Source: JACDAN01 sp035535195 (GTDB lineage Bacteria > Actinomycetota > Thermoleophilia > Gaiellales > Gaiellaceae). From it: DNA of 26,473 nucleotides. The stretch lies in assembly GCA_035535195.1 (NCBI GenBank), contig DATLQK010000017.1:1-26473 (forward strand), in the 5' to 3' direction. Position numbers and translations under genes: made by a program. Shown piece by piece: positions 1-7,358 of the stretch (position 1 is the stretch's first letter; each line of letters opens with the position of its first letter). Under the pieces are notes generated by a model that was not told the origin of the DNA, searched no databases, and was given only the letters and a program-made list of their open reading frames with translations.

Positions 1-84
1 GTCGCCCTCGCGCCGCTGCAGAACTGGTACGCCGACCGCTTCGCGTGGGGCCGTCGGCCCCTGGCAGAAGCAGGGCTTTCCTAG
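1..84 (+). CDS. C-terminal fragment of an unidentified protein (5' end outside window)
   Basis: Frame 1 is open from the first base to a TAG at 82-84 and gives 27 residues containing NWYADRF and ending AEAGLS. The codons are GC-rich like those of the neighbouring genes. The fragment is too short to assign a family. A structured region and a new ribosome binding site follow at once, which fits the end of an upstream transcription unit. It could still be a chance open frame. Confidence 0.4.
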   Translation, partial: VALAPLQNWYADRFAWGRRPLAEAGLS

Positions 85-90
85 TCCAGA

Positions 91-177
91 CGGATCAGGC
101 GAACCCCCCGATCGGGTGATGGCACGGCCCCTGGCGAGGCGGAAAATCGATCCCGTCTTCGCGGGAAAGGGAGCCAG
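91..177 (+). promoter_or_regulatory. Structured leader, candidate c-di-GMP-I (GEMM-like) riboswitch
   Basis: Seen: GGCGAACC at 98-105; a hairpin CCC/GGG (107-109/114-116) with loop GATC; then TGATGGCACGGCC at 117-129; CTGGC at 131-135 that can pair with GCCAG at 173-177; and inside that arch a CCCG/CGGG hairpin (152-155/162-165). The purine-rich AAAGGGAG lies just inside the closing arm, directly before the ATG at 178. The order (GCRAACC, hairpin, GNCGC-like joining strand, GCC, second hairpin, AGCC) resembles GEMM/c-di-GMP-I aptamers, and the next large gene is a c-di-GMP enzyme. Against it: the conserved ACGCAAAGCC core is not intact. It may be another structured leader; a covariance search would decide. 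Confidence 0.35.
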
Positions 178-276
178 ATGCTGGAGTGGAAGGCAAGGAT
201 TCTGACGGTGTTGGTCTCGGCGGCCGTCATCTGGGATCTGTTCGGCGCCCAGATCGACAACAACTGGAACTGGTAG
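178..276 (+). CDS. 32-residue Trp-rich hydrophobic peptide
   Basis: ATG at 178 opens a 32-codon frame ending with TAG at 274-276. AAAGGGAG sits 4 nt upstream as ribosome binding site. The N-terminus is MLEWKAR, residues 8-22 are hydrophobic (one membrane segment or signal anchor), and the C-terminus is polar and aromatic, ending DNNWNW. No family is recognised. The gene follows the structured leader and ends 13 nt before the GGDEF/HD-GYP gene, so the two are probably co-transcribed. It could be a leader peptide controlling the downstream gene, a small membrane regulator, or the precursor of a secreted or modified peptide. The start signal and composition make it a convincing small gene; any function is a guess. 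Confidence 0.55.
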   Translation: MLEWKARILTVLVSAAVIWDLFGAQIDNNWNW

Positions 277-289
277 CGCGGCTCAGGCC

Positions 290-2083
290 ATGAAACGCCT
301 GCCGCCGCGACTGCTTCTGCTGGTCGTTCCGGTTTGCGGCGCCGGACTTGCGATCGCGCTCGCCGCCGCGATCTCGTTCGCGACGACTCCGGTCGGGCTC
401 GGTGAGCTCGTAGGGCCGCTGGCGCTGCTCGTCGCCTCCACCGTCGCCAGCCGCTACCCCGTGCCGATCGAGGGAGCCGAGAGCGGCGGCGTCACGCTCT
501 CGTTCGTGTTCGGGACGAGCGGGATCGTCCTGTTCGGCTGGGATGCCGGGATCATCATCGCCTTCGCCGCGCCGGCCGCGATGCAGCTCTTCGAGCACCG
601 TCCGCTGGAGCGCGTCGCCTACAACGCCTCGGTCTTCGCGATCGGCGCGGCGGTCGCCGCCGGGCTCGTGTCTCTCGTCCACGGCGAGGGCACGGGCGCC
701 CTCGTCGCCATGGTTCTGCTTTCCGCGGCCGCCCAGTACACGATCAACCTCGTCCTCGTCTCCGCCGCGGTGGCGAGGTCGGCGCGGCGCGCGTTCGCGC
801 CGCTCGTCGAGTCCTCGGCTCGGTCGACGGTGGTCCCGTTTGCGCTGATGGCCTCCGCAGCACTGATGCTCGTCGTGCTGTGGCAGCGCTCGCCGTTGCT
901 CTCGGCTGCGCTCGTCGGTCCGCTCCTCGCGATCTCGCTCTACCAGCGCTCCGCGTACCAGGCGCTGCGTGCGATGCGGCTCGCGCTGACCGACCCCCTG
1001 ACCGGGCTCGGGAACCACCGCTCGTTCCAGGAGCGCGTGCAGCGGGAGCTGATCGGGGCCGAGGCGCGCGCGATCCCCTTCACGCTCTGCCTGATCGACA
1101 TCGACGACTTCAAGCGCGTGAACGACCTCTTCGGCCATCCGATGGGCGACAAGGTCCTTGCCGAAGTCGGATCCCGGCTGCGTCAGAACGGCGAGGCGTT
1201 CCGCCTCGGCGGTGACGAGTTCGCTCTGCTCCTGCCGGCCCGCAGCGCCGAGGCGGCGCTGCCGCTGGCCGAGACCGTGCTGGCCCGGATCGCGTCGCTC
1301 GACCTCGACGAGGTCGGCTCGGTCACCGCCAGCGCGGGGATCGCGAGCTTCCCAACCCAGGCGATCGGCCGCGGGGAGCTGATCCGGCTCGCCGACAGCG
1401 CCCTTTACTGGGCGAAGGAGCACGGCAAGAACCGCGTGCACCTCTACCGGCCGGAGGTCGTGGAGCTCGCGGAGCTCCGCCGCCTCGCCCAGGGCCCGGA
1501 CCGCGCCGCCCGCTTCCGCGCCGCCGCCAGCCTCGCCAAGGCCGTGGATGCGCGTGACACCTACACCGGCAGCCACTCCACGCGCGTAGCGGAGCTCGGC
1601 GCCTGGATCGCGGCGCACCTCGGGCTCGACGTCGAGCAGGTCGAGCTGACGCGGCTGGCCGGGAGCCTGCACGACCTGGGCAAGCTGGCGATCCCGGAGG
1701 AGATCCTGCGCAAGCCCGGCCCGCTCACCCCGCCCGAGCGCCTCGTGCTCGAGCGGCACCCGCAGATCGGCTTCCGGATGCTCGAGAGCCTCGGCGTCGA
1801 CCCCGTCGCCGACTGGGTGCTCCACCACCACGAGCGCTGGGACGGCACCGGCTACCCCGACCGCCTCCGGGGCGAGCAGATCCCGCTCGGGGCACGCATC
1901 ATCTTCGTCGCCGACGCGTACGACGCAATGACGTCGGACCGAGCCTACCGGGGACGGCTGACCCCCCACGACGCGGTCGAAGAGCTCCAGCGCTGCGCCG
2001 GCACCCAGTTCGACCCGCAGATTGTCGGGGTCTTCGCCCGCGAGCTCGGCTACGCGCCGTTCACCGCCGCGGCCGCGAGGTAA
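290..2083 (+). CDS. Membrane GGDEF / HD-GYP c-di-GMP turnover protein
   Basis: 597 residues. Residues 1-230 hold several hydrophobic segments forming a membrane sensor region. A GGDEF domain follows: DPLTGLGN at about 235 and an intact GGDEF at 307-311, so diguanylate cyclase activity is expected. The RxxD inhibitory site normally just before GGDEF is absent (RQNG instead). A linker leads to an HD-GYP phosphodiesterase domain with the HD pair at 461-462 (SLHDLGKLAIP), then HHERWDGTGYP from about 513 and DAYDAMTSDRAYR, all with metal-binding and GYP residues present. The protein could therefore both make and break c-di-GMP at the membrane. The ATG at 290 gives a positively charged N-terminus before the first membrane helix. 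It probably shares a transcript with the small peptide gene upstream. Confidence 0.93.
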   Translation: MKRLPPRLLLLVVPVCGAGLAIALAAAISFATTPVGLGELVGPLALLVASTVASRYPVPIEGAESGGVTLSFVFGTSGIVLFGWDAGIIIAFAAPAAMQLFEHRPLERVAYNASVFAIGAAVAAGLVSLVHGEGTGALVAMVLLSAAAQYTINLVLVSAAVARSARRAFAPLVESSARSTVVPFALMASAALMLVVLWQRSPLLSAALVGPLLAISLYQRSAYQALRAMRLALTDPLTGLGNHRSFQERVQRELIGAEARAIPFTLCLIDIDDFKRVNDLFGHPMGDKVLAEVGSRLRQNGEAFRLGGDEFALLLPARSAEAALPLAETVLARIASLDLDEVGSVTASAGIASFPTQAIGRGELIRLADSALYWAKEHGKNRVHLYRPEVVELAELRRLAQGPDRAARFRAAASLAKAVDARDTYTGSHSTRVAELGAWIAAHLGLDVEQVELTRLAGSLHDLGKLAIPEEILRKPGPLTPPERLVLERHPQIGFRMLESLGVDPVADWVLHHHERWDGTGYPDRLRGEQIPLGARIIFVADAYDAMTSDRAYRGRLTPHDAVEELQRCAGTQFDPQIVGVFARELGYAPFTAAAAR

Positions 2084-2090
2084 AAGCGCC

Positions 2091-2115
2091 GCGGAACGGG
2101 CTTTGCCCGTTCCGC
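2091..2115 (+). terminator. Hairpin terminator after the GGDEF/HD-GYP gene
   Basis: Perfect 11-bp inverted repeat (2091-2101 with 2105-2115) around a TTT loop, 7 nt after the stop codon. No U-tract follows, which is common for high-GC actinobacterial terminators. Confidence 0.65.
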
Positions 2116-2192
2116 TCACTGCGCCGGATAGAGACAGGAGCGGCGGTGAAGTCCTGGGTAGTCACGGTGCGTGGCGCCGGCGACTGATTTCC

Positions 2193-2220
2193 TCGCTGAA
2201 AGTCGCGATACTTTCAGCGA
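2193..2220 (-). terminator. Hairpin terminator after pccB
   Basis: Perfect 11-bp inverted repeat (2193-2203 with 2210-2220) around a 6-nt loop, directly abutting the pccB stop at 2221-2223. With the hairpin at 2091-2115 it separates two convergent genes. No U-tract is seen. Confidence 0.65.
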
Positions 2221-3795
2221 TTAGAGCGGAATGTTCCCGTGCTTGCGGCGCGGGCGAGGCTCCCGCTTCGTGAGCGCCGTCTCGAGCGCGTTCACGAGCA
2301 CCGGTCTCGTCCGCCTCGGCTCGATCACGTCGTCCACGTAGCCCCGTTCCGCCGCGACGTACGGGTTCGCGAACTGCTCGCGGTAGTCGGCGATCAGCGC
2401 TTGGCGGCGGCCCTCGGGGTCGTCCGCCTCCTCGAGCTCCTTCCGAAAGACGATGTTGACGGCGCCTTCGGGCCCCATCACGGCGACCTCCGCCGTCGGC
2501 CAGGCGAAGTTGAAGTCCGCCCGGATGTGCTTCGAGCTCATGACGTCGTACGCCCCGCCGTATGCCTTGCGCGTGATCACGGTCAGCTTCGGCACGGTCG
2601 CCTCGCAGTACGCGTAGAGGAGCTTCGCGCCGTGGCGGATGATCCCGTGCCACTCCTGGTCGGTTCCCGGCAAGAAGCCGGGCACGTCGACAAACGTGAC
2701 GAGCGGGATGTTGAACGCGTCGCAGGTGCGCACGAACCGCGCCGCCTTCGAGGACGACTCGATGTCGAGGACGCCGGCGAGCGACTGCGGTTGGTTCCCC
2801 ACCACGCCGACAGAGTGGCCGCCGAGGCGTGCCAAGCCGCAGACGATGTTCTCCGCGTAGTGCTCGTGCACCTCGAGGAACTCGCCCTCGTCCACCACCC
2901 TCCGGATCACGTCCTTCATGTCGTACGGCTTGGTCGGCTCGTCCGGAATCAACGTGTCGAGCTCCGCATCCTCCCGGTCGGGGGCGTCGGTCGGCGGGAA
3001 GTGCGGCGTCGGGTCGAGGTTGTTCTGCGGCAGGAACGAGAGGAGGTAGCGCACGTCCTCGAGGCAGATCTCCTCGTCCGCGGCGGTGAAGTGCGCCACG
3101 CCCGACTTCGACGCGTGGGTCGCCGCGCCGCCGAGCTCCTCGAACGTCACTTCCTCCCCGGTCACCGTCTTCACCACGTCGGGGCCGGTGATGAACATGT
3201 ACGAGCTGTCCTCGACCATGAAGATGAAGTCGGTCATGGCCGGCGAGTAGACGGCGCCGCCCGCGGTCGGGCCCATCACGAGGCTGATCTGCGGGATCAC
3301 GCCCGACGCCTGCACGTTCCGCCAGAAGATCTCCGCGTACCCGGCCAGCGAGACGACGCCTTCCTGGATCCGGGCACCGCCCGAGTCGTTGATCCCGATC
3401 AGCGGGCACCCGAACTTGAGCGCCAGGTCCATGACCTTGCAGATCTTCTCGGCGAACGACTCGGAGAGGCTGCCGCCGAAGATCGTGAAGTCCTGCGAGA
3501 AGACGAAGACCTTACGGCCGAAGATCGTCCCGTAGCCGGTGACGACCGCGTCGCCGTACGGCCTCCGTTCCATCATGCCGAAGTAGGGGTTCCGGTGGCG
3601 CACGAAGCGGTCGAGCTCCACGAACGAGCCGGGGTCGAGCAGCTTCTCGATCCGTTCGTGCGCGAGGAGCTTCCCCTGTGATCTCTGGCGCTCGACCGCC
3701 TGCTCGGTCGCCGGGTTCAGCGCCTCCTCGCGCAGCCGGCGTAGGAGGTCGAGCTTGTCGCTCGTCGACTCGGTGCGGTCGTCCGTCGCTGCCAC
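2221..3795 (-). CDS. pccB: Acyl-CoA (propionyl-CoA) carboxylase carboxyltransferase beta subunit
   Basis: 524 residues, the usual length for a biotin-dependent acyl-CoA carboxylase beta chain. It transfers the carboxyl group from biotin to acyl-CoA, giving methylmalonyl-CoA from propionyl-CoA. Oxyanion-hole glycines and crotonase-fold motifs are visible: INDSGGARIQEG (135-146), MGPTAGGAVYSPA (174-186) and VDVPGFLPGTDQEWHGI (369-385). Asp417 in YGGAYDVM is the position known from Streptomyces enzymes to favour propionyl- over acetyl-CoA, so propionyl-CoA is the likelier substrate. The biotin-carrying alpha subunit is not in the window. The start is GTG at 3795, preceded by TAGGCT at 3807-3802 with a 6-nt gap, suggesting a leaderless transcript. 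It diverges from the PLP-enzyme gene with only 28 nt between starts. Confidence 0.93.
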   Translation of the reverse strand: MAATDDRTESTSDKLDLLRRLREEALNPATEQAVERQRSQGKLLAHERIEKLLDPGSFVELDRFVRHRNPYFGMMERRPYGDAVVTGYGTIFGRKVFVFSQDFTIFGGSLSESFAEKICKVMDLALKFGCPLIGINDSGGARIQEGVVSLAGYAEIFWRNVQASGVIPQISLVMGPTAGGAVYSPAMTDFIFMVEDSSYMFITGPDVVKTVTGEEVTFEELGGAATHASKSGVAHFTAADEEICLEDVRYLLSFLPQNNLDPTPHFPPTDAPDREDAELDTLIPDEPTKPYDMKDVIRRVVDEGEFLEVHEHYAENIVCGLARLGGHSVGVVGNQPQSLAGVLDIESSSKAARFVRTCDAFNIPLVTFVDVPGFLPGTDQEWHGIIRHGAKLLYAYCEATVPKLTVITRKAYGGAYDVMSSKHIRADFNFAWPTAEVAVMGPEGAVNIVFRKELEEADDPEGRRQALIADYREQFANPYVAAERGYVDDVIEPRRTRPVLVNALETALTKREPRPRRKHGNIPL

Positions 3796-3801
3796 GCCGT
3801 G

Positions 3802-3815
3802 AGCCTAACTAGCAT
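3802..3815. promoter_or_regulatory. Two divergent -10 hexamers for pccB and the PLP-enzyme gene
   Basis: TAGGCT on the minus strand (3807-3802) is 6 nt from the pccB GTG. TAGCAT on the plus strand (3810-3815) is 8 nt from the ATG at 3824. Both fit TANNNT -10 elements placed for leaderless transcription. The start codons are only 28 nt apart, so both -35 regions would lie inside the opposite coding sequence. Confidence 0.5.
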
Positions 3816-3823
3816 CGCGGCAG

Positions 3824-4789
3824 ATGCTCGACCGCTCGACGATCTGGCCGTACGAGAACGCGGAGCCCGGCGAGTTCTACTACCAACGCTACGCGCACCC
3901 GGCCGGCGTCGCGGCGGAGCGGGCGCTCGGTGAGCTCGAGGGCGGACACGCGCTGCTGTACCCCTCCGGTTCCGGCGCGACGACGTCGCTGCTCCTGACT
4001 CTCCTCGAGCCCGGCCGGACGATCGCCGTCGCGGACGGCGCGTACTACGGCACGCCGACGCTCGTGCGCGCACTCGAGCGGTGGGGGATCCGCCTTCTCG
4101 AGTTCGACCAGACCGGCCCGCCGCCCGACGGTGTCGACCTCGTCTGGATCGAGGCGCCGTCGAACCCGCTGCTCTCGATGCCGGACTTCGAGGCTGCCGC
4201 GGCGCACCCCGCACCCGTCGTCTGCGACTCCACGGCCGCGACCCCCGTCTACGTCCGGCCGCTGGAGCGCGGCGCGGACTTCGTCCTGCACAGCGCCACG
4301 AAGTTCCTCGGCGGCCACCACGACGTACTGCTGGGAGCGGTGATCACGAAGGAGCGGGCCGACTACGACCGGCTGCTCGAGTTTCGAACGCGGAGCGGCA
4401 TCGTCGCGGCGCCGGACGCCGCGTGGCTGCTCAGCCGCAGCCTGAAGACGCTCCAGCTGCGCGTGGAGCGCCAGACCGCGACGGCGACCGAGCTCGCCCG
4501 GCGGCTGGAGGCGCATCCCGCCGTCGAGCGCGTCCGGTATCCGGGCTTCGGCGGTCTGATGTCGTTCGACGTCGCCGGGGGCGCGGAGGCCGCACGGCGC
4601 GTGGAGACCGGCACGGAACTGATCAAGAACGCGACCTCGCTGGGAGGCGCGGACTCGGTCCTGGAGACGCGAGCGCGCTGGGAGGGCGACCGGGTGCCGG
4701 AGAACCTCGTGCGGCTCAGCGTCGGGCTCGAGGACGTCGAGGCCCTCTGGTCCGACCTCGGGCAAGCGCTGGAAGAGAGGAGCAAATGA
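3824..4789 (+). CDS. Compact Cys/Met-metabolism PLP-dependent enzyme (cystathionine gamma-lyase/synthase-like)
   Basis: 321 residues against about 380-400 for the family. Fold-type I motifs are clear: phosphate-binding SGSGATTS (48-55), YYGT (74-77), DST (135-137, usually DNT) with the pyridine-binding Asp, and the Schiff-base Lys160 in SATKFLGGHHD. The C-terminus has the family signature RLSVGLED. It lacks about 40-50 N-terminal residues and a stretch before FGGLMSF, and the usual PASMTH substrate loop is replaced by ETRARWEG. Exact specificity (gamma-lyase, gamma-synthase or other) is therefore unclear. It overlaps the threonine dehydratase gene by 4 nt (ATGA). Both a gamma-lyase and a threonine dehydratase would release 2-oxobutyrate, which suggests a catabolic role. 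Confidence 0.85.
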   Translation: MLDRSTIWPYENAEPGEFYYQRYAHPAGVAAERALGELEGGHALLYPSGSGATTSLLLTLLEPGRTIAVADGAYYGTPTLVRALERWGIRLLEFDQTGPPPDGVDLVWIEAPSNPLLSMPDFEAAAAHPAPVVCDSTAATPVYVRPLERGADFVLHSATKFLGGHHDVLLGAVITKERADYDRLLEFRTRSGIVAAPDAAWLLSRSLKTLQLRVERQTATATELARRLEAHPAVERVRYPGFGGLMSFDVAGGAEAARRVETGTELIKNATSLGGADSVLETRARWEGDRVPENLVRLSVGLEDVEALWSDLGQALEERSK

Positions 4790-5754
4790 TCACCACCGAC
4801 ATCTCACTCGACGCGTTCAGGCAGGCCCACGAGCACGTCAAGCAGCACGCGCACCACACACCCCTCGTCGGCTCACGGTCGCTGAGCGAGGCGACCGGCT
4901 TCGACGTCTCCCTCAAGGCGGAGTCGTTTCAGAAGACCGGCTCCTACAAGATCCGCGGGCCGCTGAACAAGTTCGCTCACCTCGACGAAGCGGAGAAGCA
5001 GGCCGGCGTCATCTGCTCGTCGGCAGGCAACCACGCGCAGGGGGTGGCGCTCGCCGCCGCCCTCCACGGGATCAGGGCCGTCGTCGTGATGGCGGAGAAC
5101 GCAACGCCCTCGAAGGTCGAGGCGACGCGTGCATACGGCGCCGAGGTCGTGCTGCACGGGAGCATCTGGGACGAGGCGAACGAGAAGGCCCTCGAGCTCG
5201 TCGAGGAGCAGGGGCTGACGTACGTCCATCCGTTCGACGACCTCGATCTGATCACCGGGCAGGGCACGCTCGGCCTCGAGCTCTACGACGACCTGCCGAC
5301 GGTCGACACAGTGGTCGTCCCGATCGGCGGCGGCGGGCTCATCTCGGGCGTCTCGACGGCGCTGAATGCTCTGAACCCGAAGATCCGCGTGATCGGAGTC
5401 GAATCGTCCGGCGCGCCCGCGATGAAGCGCAGCGTCGAAGAGGGTCAGCGGGTGCAGCTCGACGAGGTCGACTGCGCGATCGACGGGCTGACGGTCAAGC
5501 GCGTCGGCGAGAAGACGCTGGAGATCGTGCGCCGGAACGTGGACGAGATCGTCGCGCTTCCGGACGAGCAGATCTTCGAGGCCCTGGTCTGGACGCTCTC
5601 CAGGACGAAGATCGTCGTCGAGGGCGCGGCCGCCGCGCCGGTGGCGGCGCTGCTGAACGGCCTGGTGGACGCCGACCCCGGCTCGAGCGTGGTCTGTGTC
5701 CTGAGCGGCGGCAACATCAAGCTCGACCAGCTCGCCGGCATGCGCTGGAACTAG
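4786..5754 (+). CDS. ilvA: Threonine dehydratase (threonine ammonia-lyase), short form without ACT domain
   Basis: 322 residues. A fold-type II PLP enzyme that deaminates threonine (and probably serine) to 2-oxobutyrate and ammonia in the cytoplasm. PLP lysine Lys55 lies in GSYKIRGPLN, the substrate loop is SSAGNHAQG, the phosphate-binding glycine loop is IGGGGLISG and a C-terminal LSGGN is present. There is no C-terminal ACT regulatory domain, so the protein resembles catabolic TdcB-type enzymes more than feedback-inhibited biosynthetic IlvA; the gene name is approximate. The ATG overlaps the previous stop (ATGA), indicating translational coupling with the PLP enzyme. Confidence 0.9.
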   Translation: MITTDISLDAFRQAHEHVKQHAHHTPLVGSRSLSEATGFDVSLKAESFQKTGSYKIRGPLNKFAHLDEAEKQAGVICSSAGNHAQGVALAAALHGIRAVVVMAENATPSKVEATRAYGAEVVLHGSIWDEANEKALELVEEQGLTYVHPFDDLDLITGQGTLGLELYDDLPTVDTVVVPIGGGGLISGVSTALNALNPKIRVIGVESSGAPAMKRSVEEGQRVQLDEVDCAIDGLTVKRVGEKTLEIVRRNVDEIVALPDEQIFEALVWTLSRTKIVVEGAAAAPVAALLNGLVDADPGSSVVCVLSGGNIKLDQLAGMRWN

Positions 5755-5798
5755 CGCGCCCGGGAATATCCGGACCCCCGCCGGACGTTGGGTTCCGA

Positions 5799-7247
5799 AT
5801 GGCCTCGGTCCCGGACACCCCGCAGCTCGAAGAAACGCACAGGCTCCGACTTCGCCCGCTGGCGCTCTTCCACGGGAGAGGTCGCGCCGTTGCGCTCGTC
5901 GTCGCGGTCGTCGCGGCGGCGCTGCCGCTCGTCGGACTCGTCTCGCTGCTGCTTCGGTCCCGCCTGGATCCGCATCTGGAGAACTACCAGGTGCACTTCC
6001 TCGTCTTCGGCGTCACGGGCTCCGTCGCCTTCATCCTCGGGTACGCCGCAGGCGAGGCGGCGAACCGGCGCAGGGACGCGCGGGTGCTGCTCCTTTCCCT
6101 CGCGTTCATGGCCACCGGCGGGTTCATGGGGCTCCATGCGCTCGGGACACCGGGCGTCTTGTTCTCGAGCGAGTACGCCGGCTTCCAGGTTGCGATCACC
6201 GTCGGCCTGCTCGTCAGCTCGTTCTTCGCGGCGGCATCGGCCTTCGTCGACGTTCGTCCGGAGATCGCACCGCTGCTGATCCGCCGGCGGCAGCTCCTGC
6301 GGGTCGGTGTGCTCGTCTCGATCGGACTGTGGTCCGTGTGGACGCTCAGCAAGCTGCCGCCGCTGCACGGCCCGGAGAGCGAAGCGGCGCGCGGCATCCT
6401 GATCGCGTCGATGGCGGCCGTCGGCACCTTCGTGTACGCCCTCAGCGCCGCTCGCTACTGGCACATCTTCCGCCACCGGCCGAACCTGCTGCAGGCGGCC
6501 GTGATCGCCTGCTTCGTCCTCCTCTCGGAGGCGCTGGTCGGCGTCGCGCTGACGGGCGAGCGGAAATGGCACGCGAGCTGGTGGGAGTGGCACGGGCTGA
6601 TCGTCACGGCCTATCTCCTGATCGGCCTCGCCGCCCGCCGCGAGTGGCGCGAGGAGCGATTCCGGCGCCTCTACCTGTCGAGCACGCGCGGGCGCCGCCA
6701 GGACATCACCGTCCTCTTCGGAGACCTCGTCGGCTTCACCGGCTTCGCCGAGCGATCCTCGCCGGACCAGGCGGTCGAAGTGCTCGAGGCCTACTGGGGC
6801 GTCGCAGCGCCGCTGATTACGCGTCGGTTCGGCGGGGAGCTCGAGAAGTTCATCGGCGACGGCCTCGTCGCGGTCTTCAACAGCCGCGGCGACCAGCGAG
6901 ACCACGCTGTGCGCGCCTCACGGGCCGCCCTGGCGCTGCAGCGAGAGGTCGCGCACCTCGTGTTGGAGCATCCGGAGTGGCCGCGGATGCGCGTGGGTGT
7001 CAACAGCGGGGAGGCGGTCCTCCGCGAGATCGGCGGCGACGGTCATGTGGCGTACCCACTCGTCGGCGACACCGTCAACACCGGCTCGCGCCTGGAGGCG
7101 CTTGCGCCGGCCGGCGGCGTGCTGATCGGCGCCGACACGTACGACCAGCTGCCCGACGGCTCGATCGTGGAGCAGCGCTCCGGCCTGCGGGTCAAGGGCA
7201 AGGACGACGCGGTGGACGCGTACGTCCTGCTCGCGCTCCCCTCGTAG
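5799..7247 (+). CDS. Membrane-bound class III adenylate cyclase
   Basis: 482 residues. Residues 30-285 contain about seven hydrophobic segments forming a membrane sensor module. From residue 300 a class III nucleotide cyclase domain follows: first metal Asp309 in LFGDLVGFTGFAE, Lys350 and metal Asp354 in EKFIGDG, and YPLVGDTVNTGSRLE with the adenine-selecting Asp and the transition-state Asn and Arg. All catalytic residues for ATP cyclisation are visible, so an active adenylate cyclase is expected, working as a dimer. The start is ATG at 5799, with no clear ribosome binding site. The gene stands alone between ilvA and a tRNA gene on the opposite strand, and its stop codon directly abuts the tRNA 3' end. 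Confidence 0.9.
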   Translation: MASVPDTPQLEETHRLRLRPLALFHGRGRAVALVVAVVAAALPLVGLVSLLLRSRLDPHLENYQVHFLVFGVTGSVAFILGYAAGEAANRRRDARVLLLSLAFMATGGFMGLHALGTPGVLFSSEYAGFQVAITVGLLVSSFFAAASAFVDVRPEIAPLLIRRRQLLRVGVLVSIGLWSVWTLSKLPPLHGPESEAARGILIASMAAVGTFVYALSAARYWHIFRHRPNLLQAAVIACFVLLSEALVGVALTGERKWHASWWEWHGLIVTAYLLIGLAARREWREERFRRLYLSSTRGRRQDITVLFGDLVGFTGFAERSSPDQAVEVLEAYWGVAAPLITRRFGGELEKFIGDGLVAVFNSRGDQRDHAVRASRAALALQREVAHLVLEHPEWPRMRVGVNSGEAVLREIGGDGHVAYPLVGDTVNTGSRLEALAPAGGVLIGADTYDQLPDGSIVEQRSGLRVKGKDDAVDAYVLLALPS

Positions 7248-7320
7248 AGCCGGAGGTCGGACTCGAACCGACGACCACGCGCTTACAAGGCGCGCGCTCT
7301 ACCAACTGAGCTACTCCGGC
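7248..7320 (-). tRNA. tRNA-Thr (anticodon TGT)
   Basis: On the minus strand the sequence folds as a 73-nt tRNA. The acceptor arms GCCGGAG/CTCCGGC pair fully, and the D arm is GCTC/GAGC. The anticodon stem is CGCGC/GCGCG with loop CTTGTAA, giving anticodon TGT (Thr). The T arm is GTCGG/CCGAC with loop TTCGAGT. The discriminator is T and CCA is not encoded. The 3' end abuts the adenylate cyclase stop codon. Confidence 0.95.
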
Positions 7321-7346
7321 GCTCCGCACATGGTAGGCGGAGCGCC
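7318..7346 (-). terminator. Hairpin downstream of the fasciclin gene
   Basis: Perfect 10-bp inverted repeat (7318-7327 with 7337-7346), 9-nt loop, 12 nt beyond the fasciclin stop. No U-tract. It overlaps the first 3 nt of the tRNA gene, so it could also take part in tRNA 5' processing. Confidence 0.5.
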
Positions 7347-7358
7347 GGAGCGGGACTG

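Noticed and set aside
227..2119. 630-codon open frame antisense to the GGDEF/HD-GYP gene
   Set aside because: Arg/Glu/Gly-rich low-complexity translation without any domain, typical of high-GC shadow frames; the plus-strand protein has complete catalytic motifs.
4081..5754. 557-codon frame that would fuse extra N-terminal sequence to threonine dehydratase
   Set aside because: The first 235 codons are an Arg-rich shadow of the PLP-enzyme gene; the dehydratase family N-terminus begins at ATG 4786.
5755..5798. Short TCCGG/CCGGA inverted repeat after ilvA as a terminator
   Set aside because: Only 5 bp, without a U-tract; too weak to call in DNA this GC-rich.
6329..7309. Open frame ending in a VGLEPTT-like peptide
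   Set aside because: The C-terminal motif is the well-known false translation of a tRNA, here the antisense strand of tRNA-Thr at 7248-7320; the rest shadows the cyclase.
7318..7346. Hairpin as an attachment site next to the tRNA gene
   Set aside because: No integrase, no repeated tRNA 3' end and no phage or island genes nearby.
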